Assembly: GCA_903893545.1 (NCBI GenBank)
Contig: CAITMJ010000021.1
Span: 124,001-188,000 of the forward strand
From: an uncultured Chlamydiae bacterium
GTDB lineage: Bacteria > Chlamydiota > Chlamydiia > Chlamydiales > SM23-39
DNA length: 64,000 bases
Direction of reading: 5' to 3'
Shown one piece after another: positions 42,591 to 49,760 of the stretch. Made by a program: the position numbers and the translations under genes. A model generated the notes under the pieces. It was not told the origin of the DNA and did not search any database. It was given only the letters and a program-made list of their open reading frames with translations. The number at the start of each line of letters is the position of its first letter. The stretch's first letter is position 1.

Positions 42591-43758
42591 AGCTCTTGAC
42601 TCCTTAGGAAAAAAAATGGGAGGAATGGTCGATGCTGAAAGCCTTACTGAAGCAAAACAAAAGCTTTATAAGCAGTCTGTTTTTCTCACTGCGATTAAAC
42701 CCCTCTCAATGCAAAGAGTAAAGCCTCTTCTAAAAAGAGCAGATGTATTGAATTTTACGCGGGAACTTTTTCGTCTCTTGAAGGCGGGGCTTCCTCTTTA
42801 TGAGTCACTCTTGGCGATGGAAGAAAAATACCGAGGATCAAGCGGGCAAAAGCTTCTTTTAGATCTTTGCGAGCAGGTAAGGGCGGGACGTTCGTTTTCC
42901 TCTACACTCGCTTGCCACGCCAAGACGTTCGATCTTCTTTATGTGGCTATGATTGGAAATGCAGAAAAAACGGGCCGTTTGCAAGAGGCTCTCGAAGAAC
43001 TCTCCCTATTGCTTTCTAAGCGCGCCCAAGTGCTCAAACAATTGATTAATGCTTTGCTGTACCCATCTTTACTTTTTGGTTTTTGCCTTTTTGTTCTTGG
43101 GGCGCTCCTTTTTTATGTCGTTCCTTCTCTTCAGGAGCTATTTGAAGGAAGAGATCTTCATCCATTTACGAACATTGTTTTTTCTGTGAGTACCTTTGTG
43201 CGGCAAGCTAAGTTTTTTATTCTCGGATTTTTTATTTTATTTTTGGCGGGCTTATCGACTCTTTGGACAAGGCCTGAATGGAGGCAGACTGCTTATCAAT
43301 CCATTTTGCGAATCCCTGTCTTAAACAAGTTTTTTGCCAAAGTGGCCCTCATTCGTTTTTTTCGCGCCGCAGCGACGCTTCTCAATGGAGGAGTTCCTAT
43401 TGTTGTCGCTTTTTCAGAGGCCAGAAGTACTATGGGCCATCCTCCCTTAGAAAAGATTATTCAAAAAGCAGAAGAATCGATTTCTCATGGAGCTCCGATT
43501 TTTGAACAATTTTCAGGCCATGATTTAATTCCTCCTTTAGTGCCACGTATGCTCGGAATTGCAGAAAAAGGGGGAAATCTCGATGGGATGATGCGCCAGA
43601 TCGCTGAAATTTATGAAGAAGATTTAGAAAAGAGCTTAACCTTTTTTTCGACAGTGGCACAACCGGTCCTTCTCTTATTTTTAGGGGTTATTGTGGGGTT
43701 TGTCCTTCTTTCTGTTCTTTTGCCTTTAACTGATGTAAGCTCGTTTGCAAATTCATGA
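42571..43758 (+). CDS. gspF: type II secretion inner-membrane protein GspF
   Basis: 395 residues from ATG 42571 (GGGAGGTGAAG upstream; a GTG two codons earlier is less likely). Two GspF domains: VLNFTRELFRLLKAGLPLYESLLAMEEK (about 62-90) and LIRFFRAAATLLNGGVPIVVAFSEA (about 255-280), each followed by helices and the membrane segments LLFGFCLFVLGALLFYVV and FILGFFILFLAGLSTLW, plus a C-terminal one (VLLLFLGVIVGFVLLSVLLPL). Platform protein that contacts GspE and GspL. Overlaps gspE by 20 bp. Confidence 0.95.
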   Translation: MALFQYEALDSLGKKMGGMVDAESLTEAKQKLYKQSVFLTAIKPLSMQRVKPLLKRADVLNFTRELFRLLKAGLPLYESLLAMEEKYRGSSGQKLLLDLCEQVRAGRSFSSTLACHAKTFDLLYVAMIGNAEKTGRLQEALEELSLLLSKRAQVLKQLINALLYPSLLFGFCLFVLGALLFYVVPSLQELFEGRDLHPFTNIVFSVSTFVRQAKFFILGFFILFLAGLSTLWTRPEWRQTAYQSILRIPVLNKFFAKVALIRFFRAAATLLNGGVPIVVAFSEARSTMGHPPLEKIIQKAEESISHGAPIFEQFSGHDLIPPLVPRMLGIAEKGGNLDGMMRQIAEIYEEDLEKSLTFFSTVAQPVLLLFLGVIVGFVLLSVLLPLTDVSSFANS

Positions 43759-43768
43759 TGGAGCCAAT

Positions 43769-44134
43769 ATGAAAAGACAAAAAAGAGTGTTGACCTTACT
43801 GGAAATTATGATTGTGATCTGCTTGATTACCCTTATTACGGGAGTCATTGGATACAATATGAAAGGGTCTCTTGATAAAGGGAAGCGATTCCGGACAGAA
43901 CAAGCCATGGAACAGCTCCACGACATGCTTCTTTTGGCTCTTTCTGAAGGCAAGAAAATAGATGAAATTTTAAGAGATCCAAAAACAGTACTTTTAGATA
44001 TGGGATTGGCTAAAAATCCCGATAATCTTCTGAAAGATGGCTGGAATGAGCCGTTTCAGATTAAAGCAAGTTCTTCTAAAAAGGATTTTCTCATCACTTC
44101 GCGCAACGTACAGGATAAGAACCTATCCGAGTAA
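43769..44134 (+). CDS. gspG: type II secretion major pseudopilin GspG
   Basis: 121 residues from ATG 43769 (GGAG upstream). Class III signal: basic leader MKRQKRV then LTLLEIMIVICLITLITGVIGYN; Glu5 and the hydrophobic helix are present. After cleavage the -1 residue would be Val, not the usual Gly or Ala, so processing deserves checking. The C-terminal globular part (NPDNLLKDGWNEPFQIKASSSKKDFLITSR) carries the WNEPF block of the GspG family. Forms the pseudopilus shaft. Confidence 0.92.
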   Translation: MKRQKRVLTLLEIMIVICLITLITGVIGYNMKGSLDKGKRFRTEQAMEQLHDMLLLALSEGKKIDEILRDPKTVLLDMGLAKNPDNLLKDGWNEPFQIKASSSKKDFLITSRNVQDKNLSE

Positions 44135-44613
44135 GTAAGTACTGTTTTACTCTTTTTGAGGTGATGATTGGGATAGCCTTGCTTGCAATTGCATCGGGTG
44201 CGCTTTTTTGGCGCTTAAACCGAATGGTTGAAAGAAAACGATTCGATTCCGACATCAATCGCCTAAGCCATATTCTTGTTTCGGCTCGCAGCCTTTCGAT
44301 CAATACAAAAATGGACTTTCAGCTGGTGATAAAGGAATCAAAAGAGGGTTGGAATATGCGTCTTATTTGTCGGGAAGATCCAGATCTAATCTATCCGCTC
44401 CCCTCTTTTTCAGCTGTAAAGATATGTTTTGACCAAAAACCTGTTCAAGAATTTGCCGTCGATTTTTTTTCGAGCGGGTTTGTCGGGCCAAAAGGCCTTT
44501 TGAAACTCTCCAATGGTCCCCAAAAATGGGAACTCAGATTTCCCGAATTCTTTTATAGGCAGGAAGAGTCTCCCATTATTCCGCTCCACTCCTCGGAAAT
44601 CAAGGAGTCCTAG
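44125..44613 (+). CDS. GspH-like minor pseudopilin with an apparent non-canonical start
   Basis: 162 residues if translated from ATC 44125 (AGGA nine bases upstream). The in-frame sequence reads RVSKYCFTLFEVMIGIALLAIASGALFW, a textbook class III prepilin signal with F+1 and Glu+5. The first normal start codon, GTG 44161, lies inside this motif after FTLFE, and TAA is four codons upstream of the motif frame, so no ATG, GTG or TTG allows a functional signal. The rest (RFDSDINRLSHILVSARSLSINTKMDFQLVIKE) fits a GspH/FimT-type minor pseudopilin. Overlaps gspG by 10 bp. Confidence 0.65.
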   Translation: MRVSKYCFTLFEVMIGIALLAIASGALFWRLNRMVERKRFDSDINRLSHILVSARSLSINTKMDFQLVIKESKEGWNMRLICREDPDLIYPLPSFSAVKICFDQKPVQEFAVDFFSSGFVGPKGLLKLSNGPQKWELRFPEFFYRQEESPIIPLHSSEIKES

Positions 44614-44674
44614 CTTGCTCGAATTTAAGTTTTTCATTACATTTATAGACTAACTAACACCTCCCAAAGAGCCT

Positions 44675-47266
44675 ATGAAAAAGATTTTTTTAGTTCTTTC
44701 ACTCGTTGTATATTCTCTATGCACGGCCGCAGCGCCGAACGTTCCGCAATTGCAAATTGCTCTTAAGCCTCGCGAACCGAATTGGCGCGGGCAAATTGTA
44801 AAGTCCTATCCTAGCGGCACTCCGCAGATCGTTCTCTTTTTTCAACCGCTGATCGATGGGACAGAGGCGCCGGTCAAACAGATCATGTTCTACGAGAACT
44901 CATCCATTCAAACAGAAATGGATGTGGCAATGGTAGATGCTGAATCGGCTGCAGCAAAAGAGTGGAAGGCAAATGTTGTGCCACACGGAGCGAGAGTCGA
45001 TTTTAATAATGAAGGAATACTCATAAGAGCAGGTACCTTTGATCGCGGCTATCTGCATGGAGAGTCTCGTCAGTTTTATGCCGATGGAAAGCTTGCAGTT
45101 ATAGAGCATTTTGTGCACGGGAAGCGAGAAGAGAAGAGCCAAGGATTTTACGAAGAGGGAGAGCTCAAGGAAGAAACGGCTTATTCGAATAACGAGCCGA
45201 ATGGCGATTTTATCCAATACTATAAAGAAGGCGGGAAGGCTGCCTTAATCCCTTACGTCAAGGGAAAGATGCATGGGAAGGCCATGGAATGGTATCCAAG
45301 TGGTGTTTTGCGCTCCCAGCGTCAATTTGTCAATGGACAGGCACACGGAGACGGAAAGGTTCCGGCTCTAACCGTCTATGATGAGCAGCGCAATGTTCGC
45401 GAGGTGCTCGACTTTCGCGATGGAAAACCGGTCGGAACTCATAGTCGATATCATCCAAATGGCAAAGAGGCTTACCGCGTTCAGTTCAAAAACGGGGTTA
45501 AGAGCGGCAAAGAGGTGACATTTGGAGAAGACGGCATTGTTCTTGGGGAAGGTCTTTATGTCGATGGCAAGCCAAGTGGTAAACATTGGCGAAACCATCC
45601 CAATGGGGCAGTCGCTTTTCGCGCAGAGTTCGATAAAGAAGGGAACTCATCAAAGTCCACCCTCGAATTTGATGACCAAGGGCAGAAGTTTCGCGAATAT
45701 TCTACGAAAGGAGAGAAACTTCATGGTGCGTACATGGAATGGTATGCTGATGGCCAGGTAAGGGCAGAATACAACTATGCGCTTGGCAATCACGAAGGAA
45801 CTCAAAAAGAATATTATCCATCTGGGAAAATCAAGATTATCACCAGCTATAAAGATAATAAAAGAGATGGATTACACCGCGAATGGAACGACAAAGGCGT
45901 TTTACTTTCAAAAATTAATTTCGCCGAAGGATTAAGAGAAGGGGTGTTAGCTGAATGGTATCCAAATGGTAACCCAAAAACCGAAGGGTATTACCAAGCT
46001 GACCATCCAGATGGAGTGATCTCAGAGTGGCATGATAATGGACAGCTTCGTGTAAGAGCAGAATATGCCTTTGGCCTAAAAGAAGGATGGCATCGAGAGT
46101 GGAATGACAAAGGGCATTTGATTCTAGAAGCTAATTACAAAAAAGACCTTCCTGAAGGCGTTGTGCAAACTTGGTGGAAAAAAGATCAGCTCCGTTCCAG
46201 ATTCGTGTTTGAAAATGGAAAAAAAGAGGGAAAGCAAGAGTGGTATCATGAAAATGGCACCAAGGAGCGGATCGCATATTATCACCAGGATCAGAGTGAG
46301 GGAGATATGACCGCTTGGTATCCTGATGGAGCGATCGCCTCTTTGCAGCATTTCAAAGAAGGGAAGCCAGTGGGCGAACATTTCGAGTATTTCCCCAAAA
46401 ATTGCATTGCTCGCGTTTTCCATTATGATGAAGCTGGAGCTTTGCATGGAGAGCAAAAGACGTTTTATGAAAATGGAGCAATGCAGACAATCGCCTCTTA
46501 TGAGCACGGAAGTCTCAATGGAACAAAAAAAGCTTTGACCCTCGATGGCAGTTTGATTGAAGAGAGCAATTATGCTAAGGGCAAGTTAGAAGGTCGATAT
46601 TTTCAAAAGGGACAAGACGGGCGTGAGGTTGTCTTCACATATCATAACAATTTGAAAAATGGTCTTCATGAAGTCTATTTTGCTCCCAATCAAAAGGGAG
46701 AAAAATTCAAAGCATTACAGGCTAACTACGAGAACGATCGAGTGCAAGGGTCTGTAATAGAATTCAATGCGCAAGGTATTAAAATTGCAGAAATGCCTTA
46801 TGTAGCTGGCGTCAAGGAAGGAAAGGCTTCATTGTATGACCCAGATGGAAAATTGAAAACGACCTTGGAATTTGAAAATGATCAGTTAGATGGTCTAATG
46901 GTTCAATATTCTTCAGATGGAAAAGTTATTCGTGAAACATCCTATATCTCCAATCAAAAAGAAGGCGAAGAGAGAAGCTATCATGAAGATGGATCGATCG
47001 CCTCTATTTGCTTCTACCAAGAGGATCTTTTAAATGGCCTTTCACAGAGCTGGAGTAGAGAGAAGGTCCTTGTTTTCGAAGGCGAATATCAAAATGGGTT
47101 AAGGCATGGATTTTTCAATAAATACTATGAAGATGGAAGTCCCTATCTGCTGCAAAAATTTGCCTTAGACAAGGCGAATGGAGAGAAGAAAAAATACGAT
47201 AAAAATGGACGATTTACCGTTTCTTATTATGAAGATGGGAAGTTAGTTCGTGGCGCTGCTCGTTGA
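44675..47266 (+). CDS. large secreted YwqK/MORN-repeat protein
   Basis: 863 residues. Signal peptide (KKIFLVLSLVVYSLCTAAA-P, about 19). From about 120 to the end it consists of ~24-residue YwqK/MORN-variant repeats with the core YxxGxxxGxxxEWYxNG (for example HGKAMEWYPSGVLRSQRQFV, REGVLAEWYPNGNPKTEGYY, EGVISEWHDNGQLRVRAEYA-type units), more than 20 by eye. Immediately follows gspG and gspH (61 bp), so it is a candidate secreted substrate or periplasmic partner of the type II system. Related in repeat type to the lipoprotein at 26663-27943. Confidence 0.85.
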   Translation: MKKIFLVLSLVVYSLCTAAAPNVPQLQIALKPREPNWRGQIVKSYPSGTPQIVLFFQPLIDGTEAPVKQIMFYENSSIQTEMDVAMVDAESAAAKEWKANVVPHGARVDFNNEGILIRAGTFDRGYLHGESRQFYADGKLAVIEHFVHGKREEKSQGFYEEGELKEETAYSNNEPNGDFIQYYKEGGKAALIPYVKGKMHGKAMEWYPSGVLRSQRQFVNGQAHGDGKVPALTVYDEQRNVREVLDFRDGKPVGTHSRYHPNGKEAYRVQFKNGVKSGKEVTFGEDGIVLGEGLYVDGKPSGKHWRNHPNGAVAFRAEFDKEGNSSKSTLEFDDQGQKFREYSTKGEKLHGAYMEWYADGQVRAEYNYALGNHEGTQKEYYPSGKIKIITSYKDNKRDGLHREWNDKGVLLSKINFAEGLREGVLAEWYPNGNPKTEGYYQADHPDGVISEWHDNGQLRVRAEYAFGLKEGWHREWNDKGHLILEANYKKDLPEGVVQTWWKKDQLRSRFVFENGKKEGKQEWYHENGTKERIAYYHQDQSEGDMTAWYPDGAIASLQHFKEGKPVGEHFEYFPKNCIARVFHYDEAGALHGEQKTFYENGAMQTIASYEHGSLNGTKKALTLDGSLIEESNYAKGKLEGRYFQKGQDGREVVFTYHNNLKNGLHEVYFAPNQKGEKFKALQANYENDRVQGSVIEFNAQGIKIAEMPYVAGVKEGKASLYDPDGKLKTTLEFENDQLDGLMVQYSSDGKVIRETSYISNQKEGEERSYHEDGSIASICFYQEDLLNGLSQSWSREKVLVFEGEYQNGLRHGFFNKYYEDGSPYLLQKFALDKANGEKKKYDKNGRFTVSYYEDGKLVRGAAR

Positions 47267-47373
47267 TTTTTAATAGGTTGGATGCAATTTAACAAAAATA
47301 ACTTTTTTTTTTTTGAAAAAGGCGTAAAGTGGAAAAAGCGATTTCAACCAATCGCAAACCTAGGAGAAAAACA

Positions 47374-47481
47374 ATGAACAAAGCACAAGTTAAACCACAG
47401 CCTGCAGCACCAGCAAAAGCTTCTGAGCAAAAAAAGCCACAAGCTCCACAACCACAAAAACCAAAAGTTCCAGGCAAATAG
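47374..47481 (+). CDS. 35-residue Lys/Pro/Ala/Gln-rich peptide
   Basis: Starts at ATG 47374 after an AGGAG site, ends TAG 47481, and is followed directly by a strong terminator, so it looks like a complete, dedicated transcription unit. Sequence is low complexity: MNKAQVKPQPAAPAKASEQ then KKPQAPQPQKPKVPGK. Basic, with Pro spacing like a disordered linker or nucleic-acid-binding tail (compare the KQKPASQKPAS tail of the protein at 25762). Function unknown. Confidence 0.6.
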   Translation: MNKAQVKPQPAAPAKASEQKKPQAPQPQKPKVPGK

Positions 47482-47490
47482 TCTGAAATA

Positions 47491-47524
47491 CCCGAGCGGG
47501 CCTGCCGCTCGCTCGGGCTTTTCT
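47491..47524 (+). terminator. rho-independent terminator of the 35-residue gene
   Basis: CCCGAGCG (47491-47498) pairs with CGCTCGGG (47510-47517) around an 11-nt loop and is followed by CTTTTCTT. Confidence 0.85.
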
Positions 47525-47541
47525 TCCAAATTCTTCCCAAT

Positions 47542-48090
47542 TTATACTACAGAGTGGCGCAATTGATGCAGATGGGCGATCCCATAGCGGCGACTCTCTA
47601 TTAACTCAAGAGATAGAAATTCGGGGAGTTTGGCGCCGAATCTCTCTTCTAAGAATAAAAGACCTCGAGGAGCGAGAAGGTTTTTCTTCACAATGAGTTC
47701 AATCAGTTCCGGCACCTCTTTTTCATAGGGAGGATCGATATAAATAAGATCATAGGGGCTCATTAGTTGAGAAAGGGCTCTTCTTGCATCGAGCGCGAGA
47801 ACCTGCACTTGAGGCTCAATTTTGAGAAGAGAGACGTTTTCGCGGATGCATCGGATTGCGTGGTGGTCTTTTTCGACCAATGTGGCAAAAGCCGCTCCGC
47901 GGCTAATAGCTTCAAGGCCCATTGCTCCGCTACCGGCAAATAAGTCGAGAAATCTCGCATTTTCGATCCAGCTAGCAGAGATATTGAAGACTGCACCTCG
48001 TAATAGGGAGGTGGTTGGCCTAGTTTGTGGGCCTTTTGGGGATTTAAGGATGCGGCCGCCAAAAAGGCCGCCAATGATTCGTAGGCTCAT
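47542..48090 (-). CDS. rsmD: 16S rRNA (guanine966-N2)-methyltransferase RsmD
   Basis: 182 residues, normal length. SAM site FLDLFAGSGAMGLEA near residue 45, catalytic DPPY motif in LIYIDPPYEKEVPEL near 117. N-terminus RIIGGLFGGRILKSPKGPQTRPTT is the conserved rRNA-binding start. Overlaps the VWA gene stop by 4 bp. Secure. Confidence 0.95.
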   Translation of the reverse strand: MSLRIIGGLFGGRILKSPKGPQTRPTTSLLRGAVFNISASWIENARFLDLFAGSGAMGLEAISRGAAFATLVEKDHHAIRCIRENVSLLKIEPQVQVLALDARRALSQLMSPYDLIYIDPPYEKEVPELIELIVKKNLLAPRGLLFLEERFGAKLPEFLSLELIESRRYGIAHLHQLRHSVV

Positions 48091-49760
48091 CGAAAAGCAG
48101 TTTGTAAGTTAAAGGGTTCCAGGAGACTTCTCGCTTCAGCCAAATATTTTTGGTCGCCTTCGAGGACATACCTTTCATATTTTTGATAAGCTTTTTGAAG
48201 GGCCCATTCAGATTTTAAGGAAGTTTCTCCTTTTTTTGCATTGACAAAGGAGATGGTTTTTTTGATGTTGAGCCATTGATTTTTCAGTTTCCCTTGTACA
48301 AAGAGGATGAAATCATCGGGACAAGAGGTGCTACCTAAAAGCACGTAGGGCTGATCGAGATAGATAGGCGGAGTAGGAGTGGGATAAATCTCAATCTTTG
48401 CATTAGAGCTTTTGGCAATGACCTTAAGCACGATGTTTTTGGCAATGGGATGTTTGATATTTTTAGTCAGTTTTAGAAGTTTTCTCTTCAGGCCGCGGTG
48501 GCTATTTGCATAAGAAAGGCGTCCTTTATTGAAATGGCAGGTAGCATCGAGTGTTGCCAGATGCGTATCGGTTTCCATGGAAAGAGCGTAGAGGGAAAGG
48601 CGGCCCTGATTTTGCAAAGTCCAGTCGCGCACAAGGGTCTCTTGCATCCCCTTTTTCGAGAGACTTTCTCCATCTGTAAGAAGGATAGCGGTGTAAATCT
48701 CATCATCTTGCGCATAGGAGGGAATAGAGATAAAAAGAGGTCTGTATAAGTCGCTGGGAGAAAAGAAGCTGCCGAGTTGAATTTGGCTTAGAAATTCGCT
48801 GGTTTTTGCAAGAGTCTCAGGTTTTGCCCTGATTAGAGAGGGAGAGAGTTTTTCTATCTTGCTATCGAAGGCGATGATATTAAAGGTATCCCCCTCATCA
48901 AGTTCTTCGACTGCTGCAAGGACGGCGGCTTTTGTGGCAAGAAGGCGGTCGTGTTGGATAGAGTTTGATCGATCGACGAGGAAAATAAAGTGCTGCCTAA
49001 TAGTCGGGATTTGCAAATTAGCTCTTGGGATGAGGGTCAGGGCAAAAAGATAGCCAGGACCATCCGTTCGTGGAGAAAAGGTCAGCTCAGCATCGAAAAA
49101 ATTAGAGAGATTGACTGTCTCGAGATCTGCAAGCGTAGGGACTTCTGGAAGTGCGGGAATCGGGATAGTAAGGCTGATTTTTGCAGAATCTTCTACAGAA
49201 ACAGCTTTGATTACGGAAGAAGAGGGAAGGGATGTTTTTTGCAAAACGATAAGGTCTGATGTTTTCTCTTGAGAAGCAACAGGAACAGCTTCTGTTTGTG
49301 GATGGAAGCTTTTAGCGAGGGTTGGTTGATCAGAAGGGGGAATAACCAGGTCTTTTGGAATATCAGCAAGCAGGTCGAAACTGGGGAGCGTTGGAAGTGG
49401 AAAAGAATGAACGGGGAAAGAGTTCGCAGATAGTAGTTCTTCAAAAGAAATTGGGGGGATGAAAAGTTGTTGGGCAGGGGGCGTTTCAAGGTGGATCGGC
49501 AGGGAGGCAAAAAGGGAAGAGGTTGATTCAGTTTTTGGCGAGTGCATTGAGGGTGTGGCGGATACGGAACAGAGTGCAAAGCTCTCTTTGAGGATTTGGT
49601 TTCGTTTTGTTTTTTCCAGGGCAATGGCATGCGCTTTTGGTTGAGAGAGCTGAGAAGGGGTAAACCAGAGGGAGTGCATTTGCAAAAAAATGAGAAACCC
49701 AATGTGAATGGATAGGGAGATGGCGATGGAGGCGACTAAAATCTTTTTTTGCTTTTGCAT
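48087..49760 (-). CDS. VWA-domain protein anchored in the inner membrane
   Basis: 557 residues. TonB-like N-terminus: a short basic start and one membrane segment (ILVASIAISLSIHIGFLIFL, about 6-25), then a Pro/Ser-rich periplasmic stretch (about 40-205). The VWA domain (about 225-410) contains the MIDAS motif DRSNS, FNIIAFDSKIEKLSPS and ILLTDGES. The remainder resembles a Trypco/marginal-zone type beta region. A periplasmic scaffold or metal-dependent adhesion role is likely, unproven. Follows the TPR gene with a 0-bp gap. Confidence 0.8.
   Translation of the reverse strand: MQKQKKILVASIAISLSIHIGFLIFLQMHSLWFTPSQLSQPKAHAIALEKTKRNQILKESFALCSVSATPSMHSPKTESTSSLFASLPIHLETPPAQQLFIPPISFEELLSANSFPVHSFPLPTLPSFDLLADIPKDLVIPPSDQPTLAKSFHPQTEAVPVASQEKTSDLIVLQKTSLPSSSVIKAVSVEDSAKISLTIPIPALPEVPTLADLETVNLSNFFDAELTFSPRTDGPGYLFALTLIPRANLQIPTIRQHFIFLVDRSNSIQHDRLLATKAAVLAAVEELDEGDTFNIIAFDSKIEKLSPSLIRAKPETLAKTSEFLSQIQLGSFFSPSDLYRPLFISIPSYAQDDEIYTAILLTDGESLSKKGMQETLVRDWTLQNQGRLSLYALSMETDTHLATLDATCHFNKGRLSYANSHRGLKRKLLKLTKNIKHPIAKNIVLKVIAKSSNAKIEIYPTPTPPIYLDQPYVLLGSTSCPDDFILFVQGKLKNQWLNIKKTISFVNAKKGETSLKSEWALQKAYQKYERYVLEGDQKYLAEARSLLEPFNLQTAFR

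Noticed and set aside
47289..47540. Minus-strand reading over the 35-residue gene
   Set aside because: Runs through the terminator and has a random-looking cysteine/phenylalanine-rich composition.
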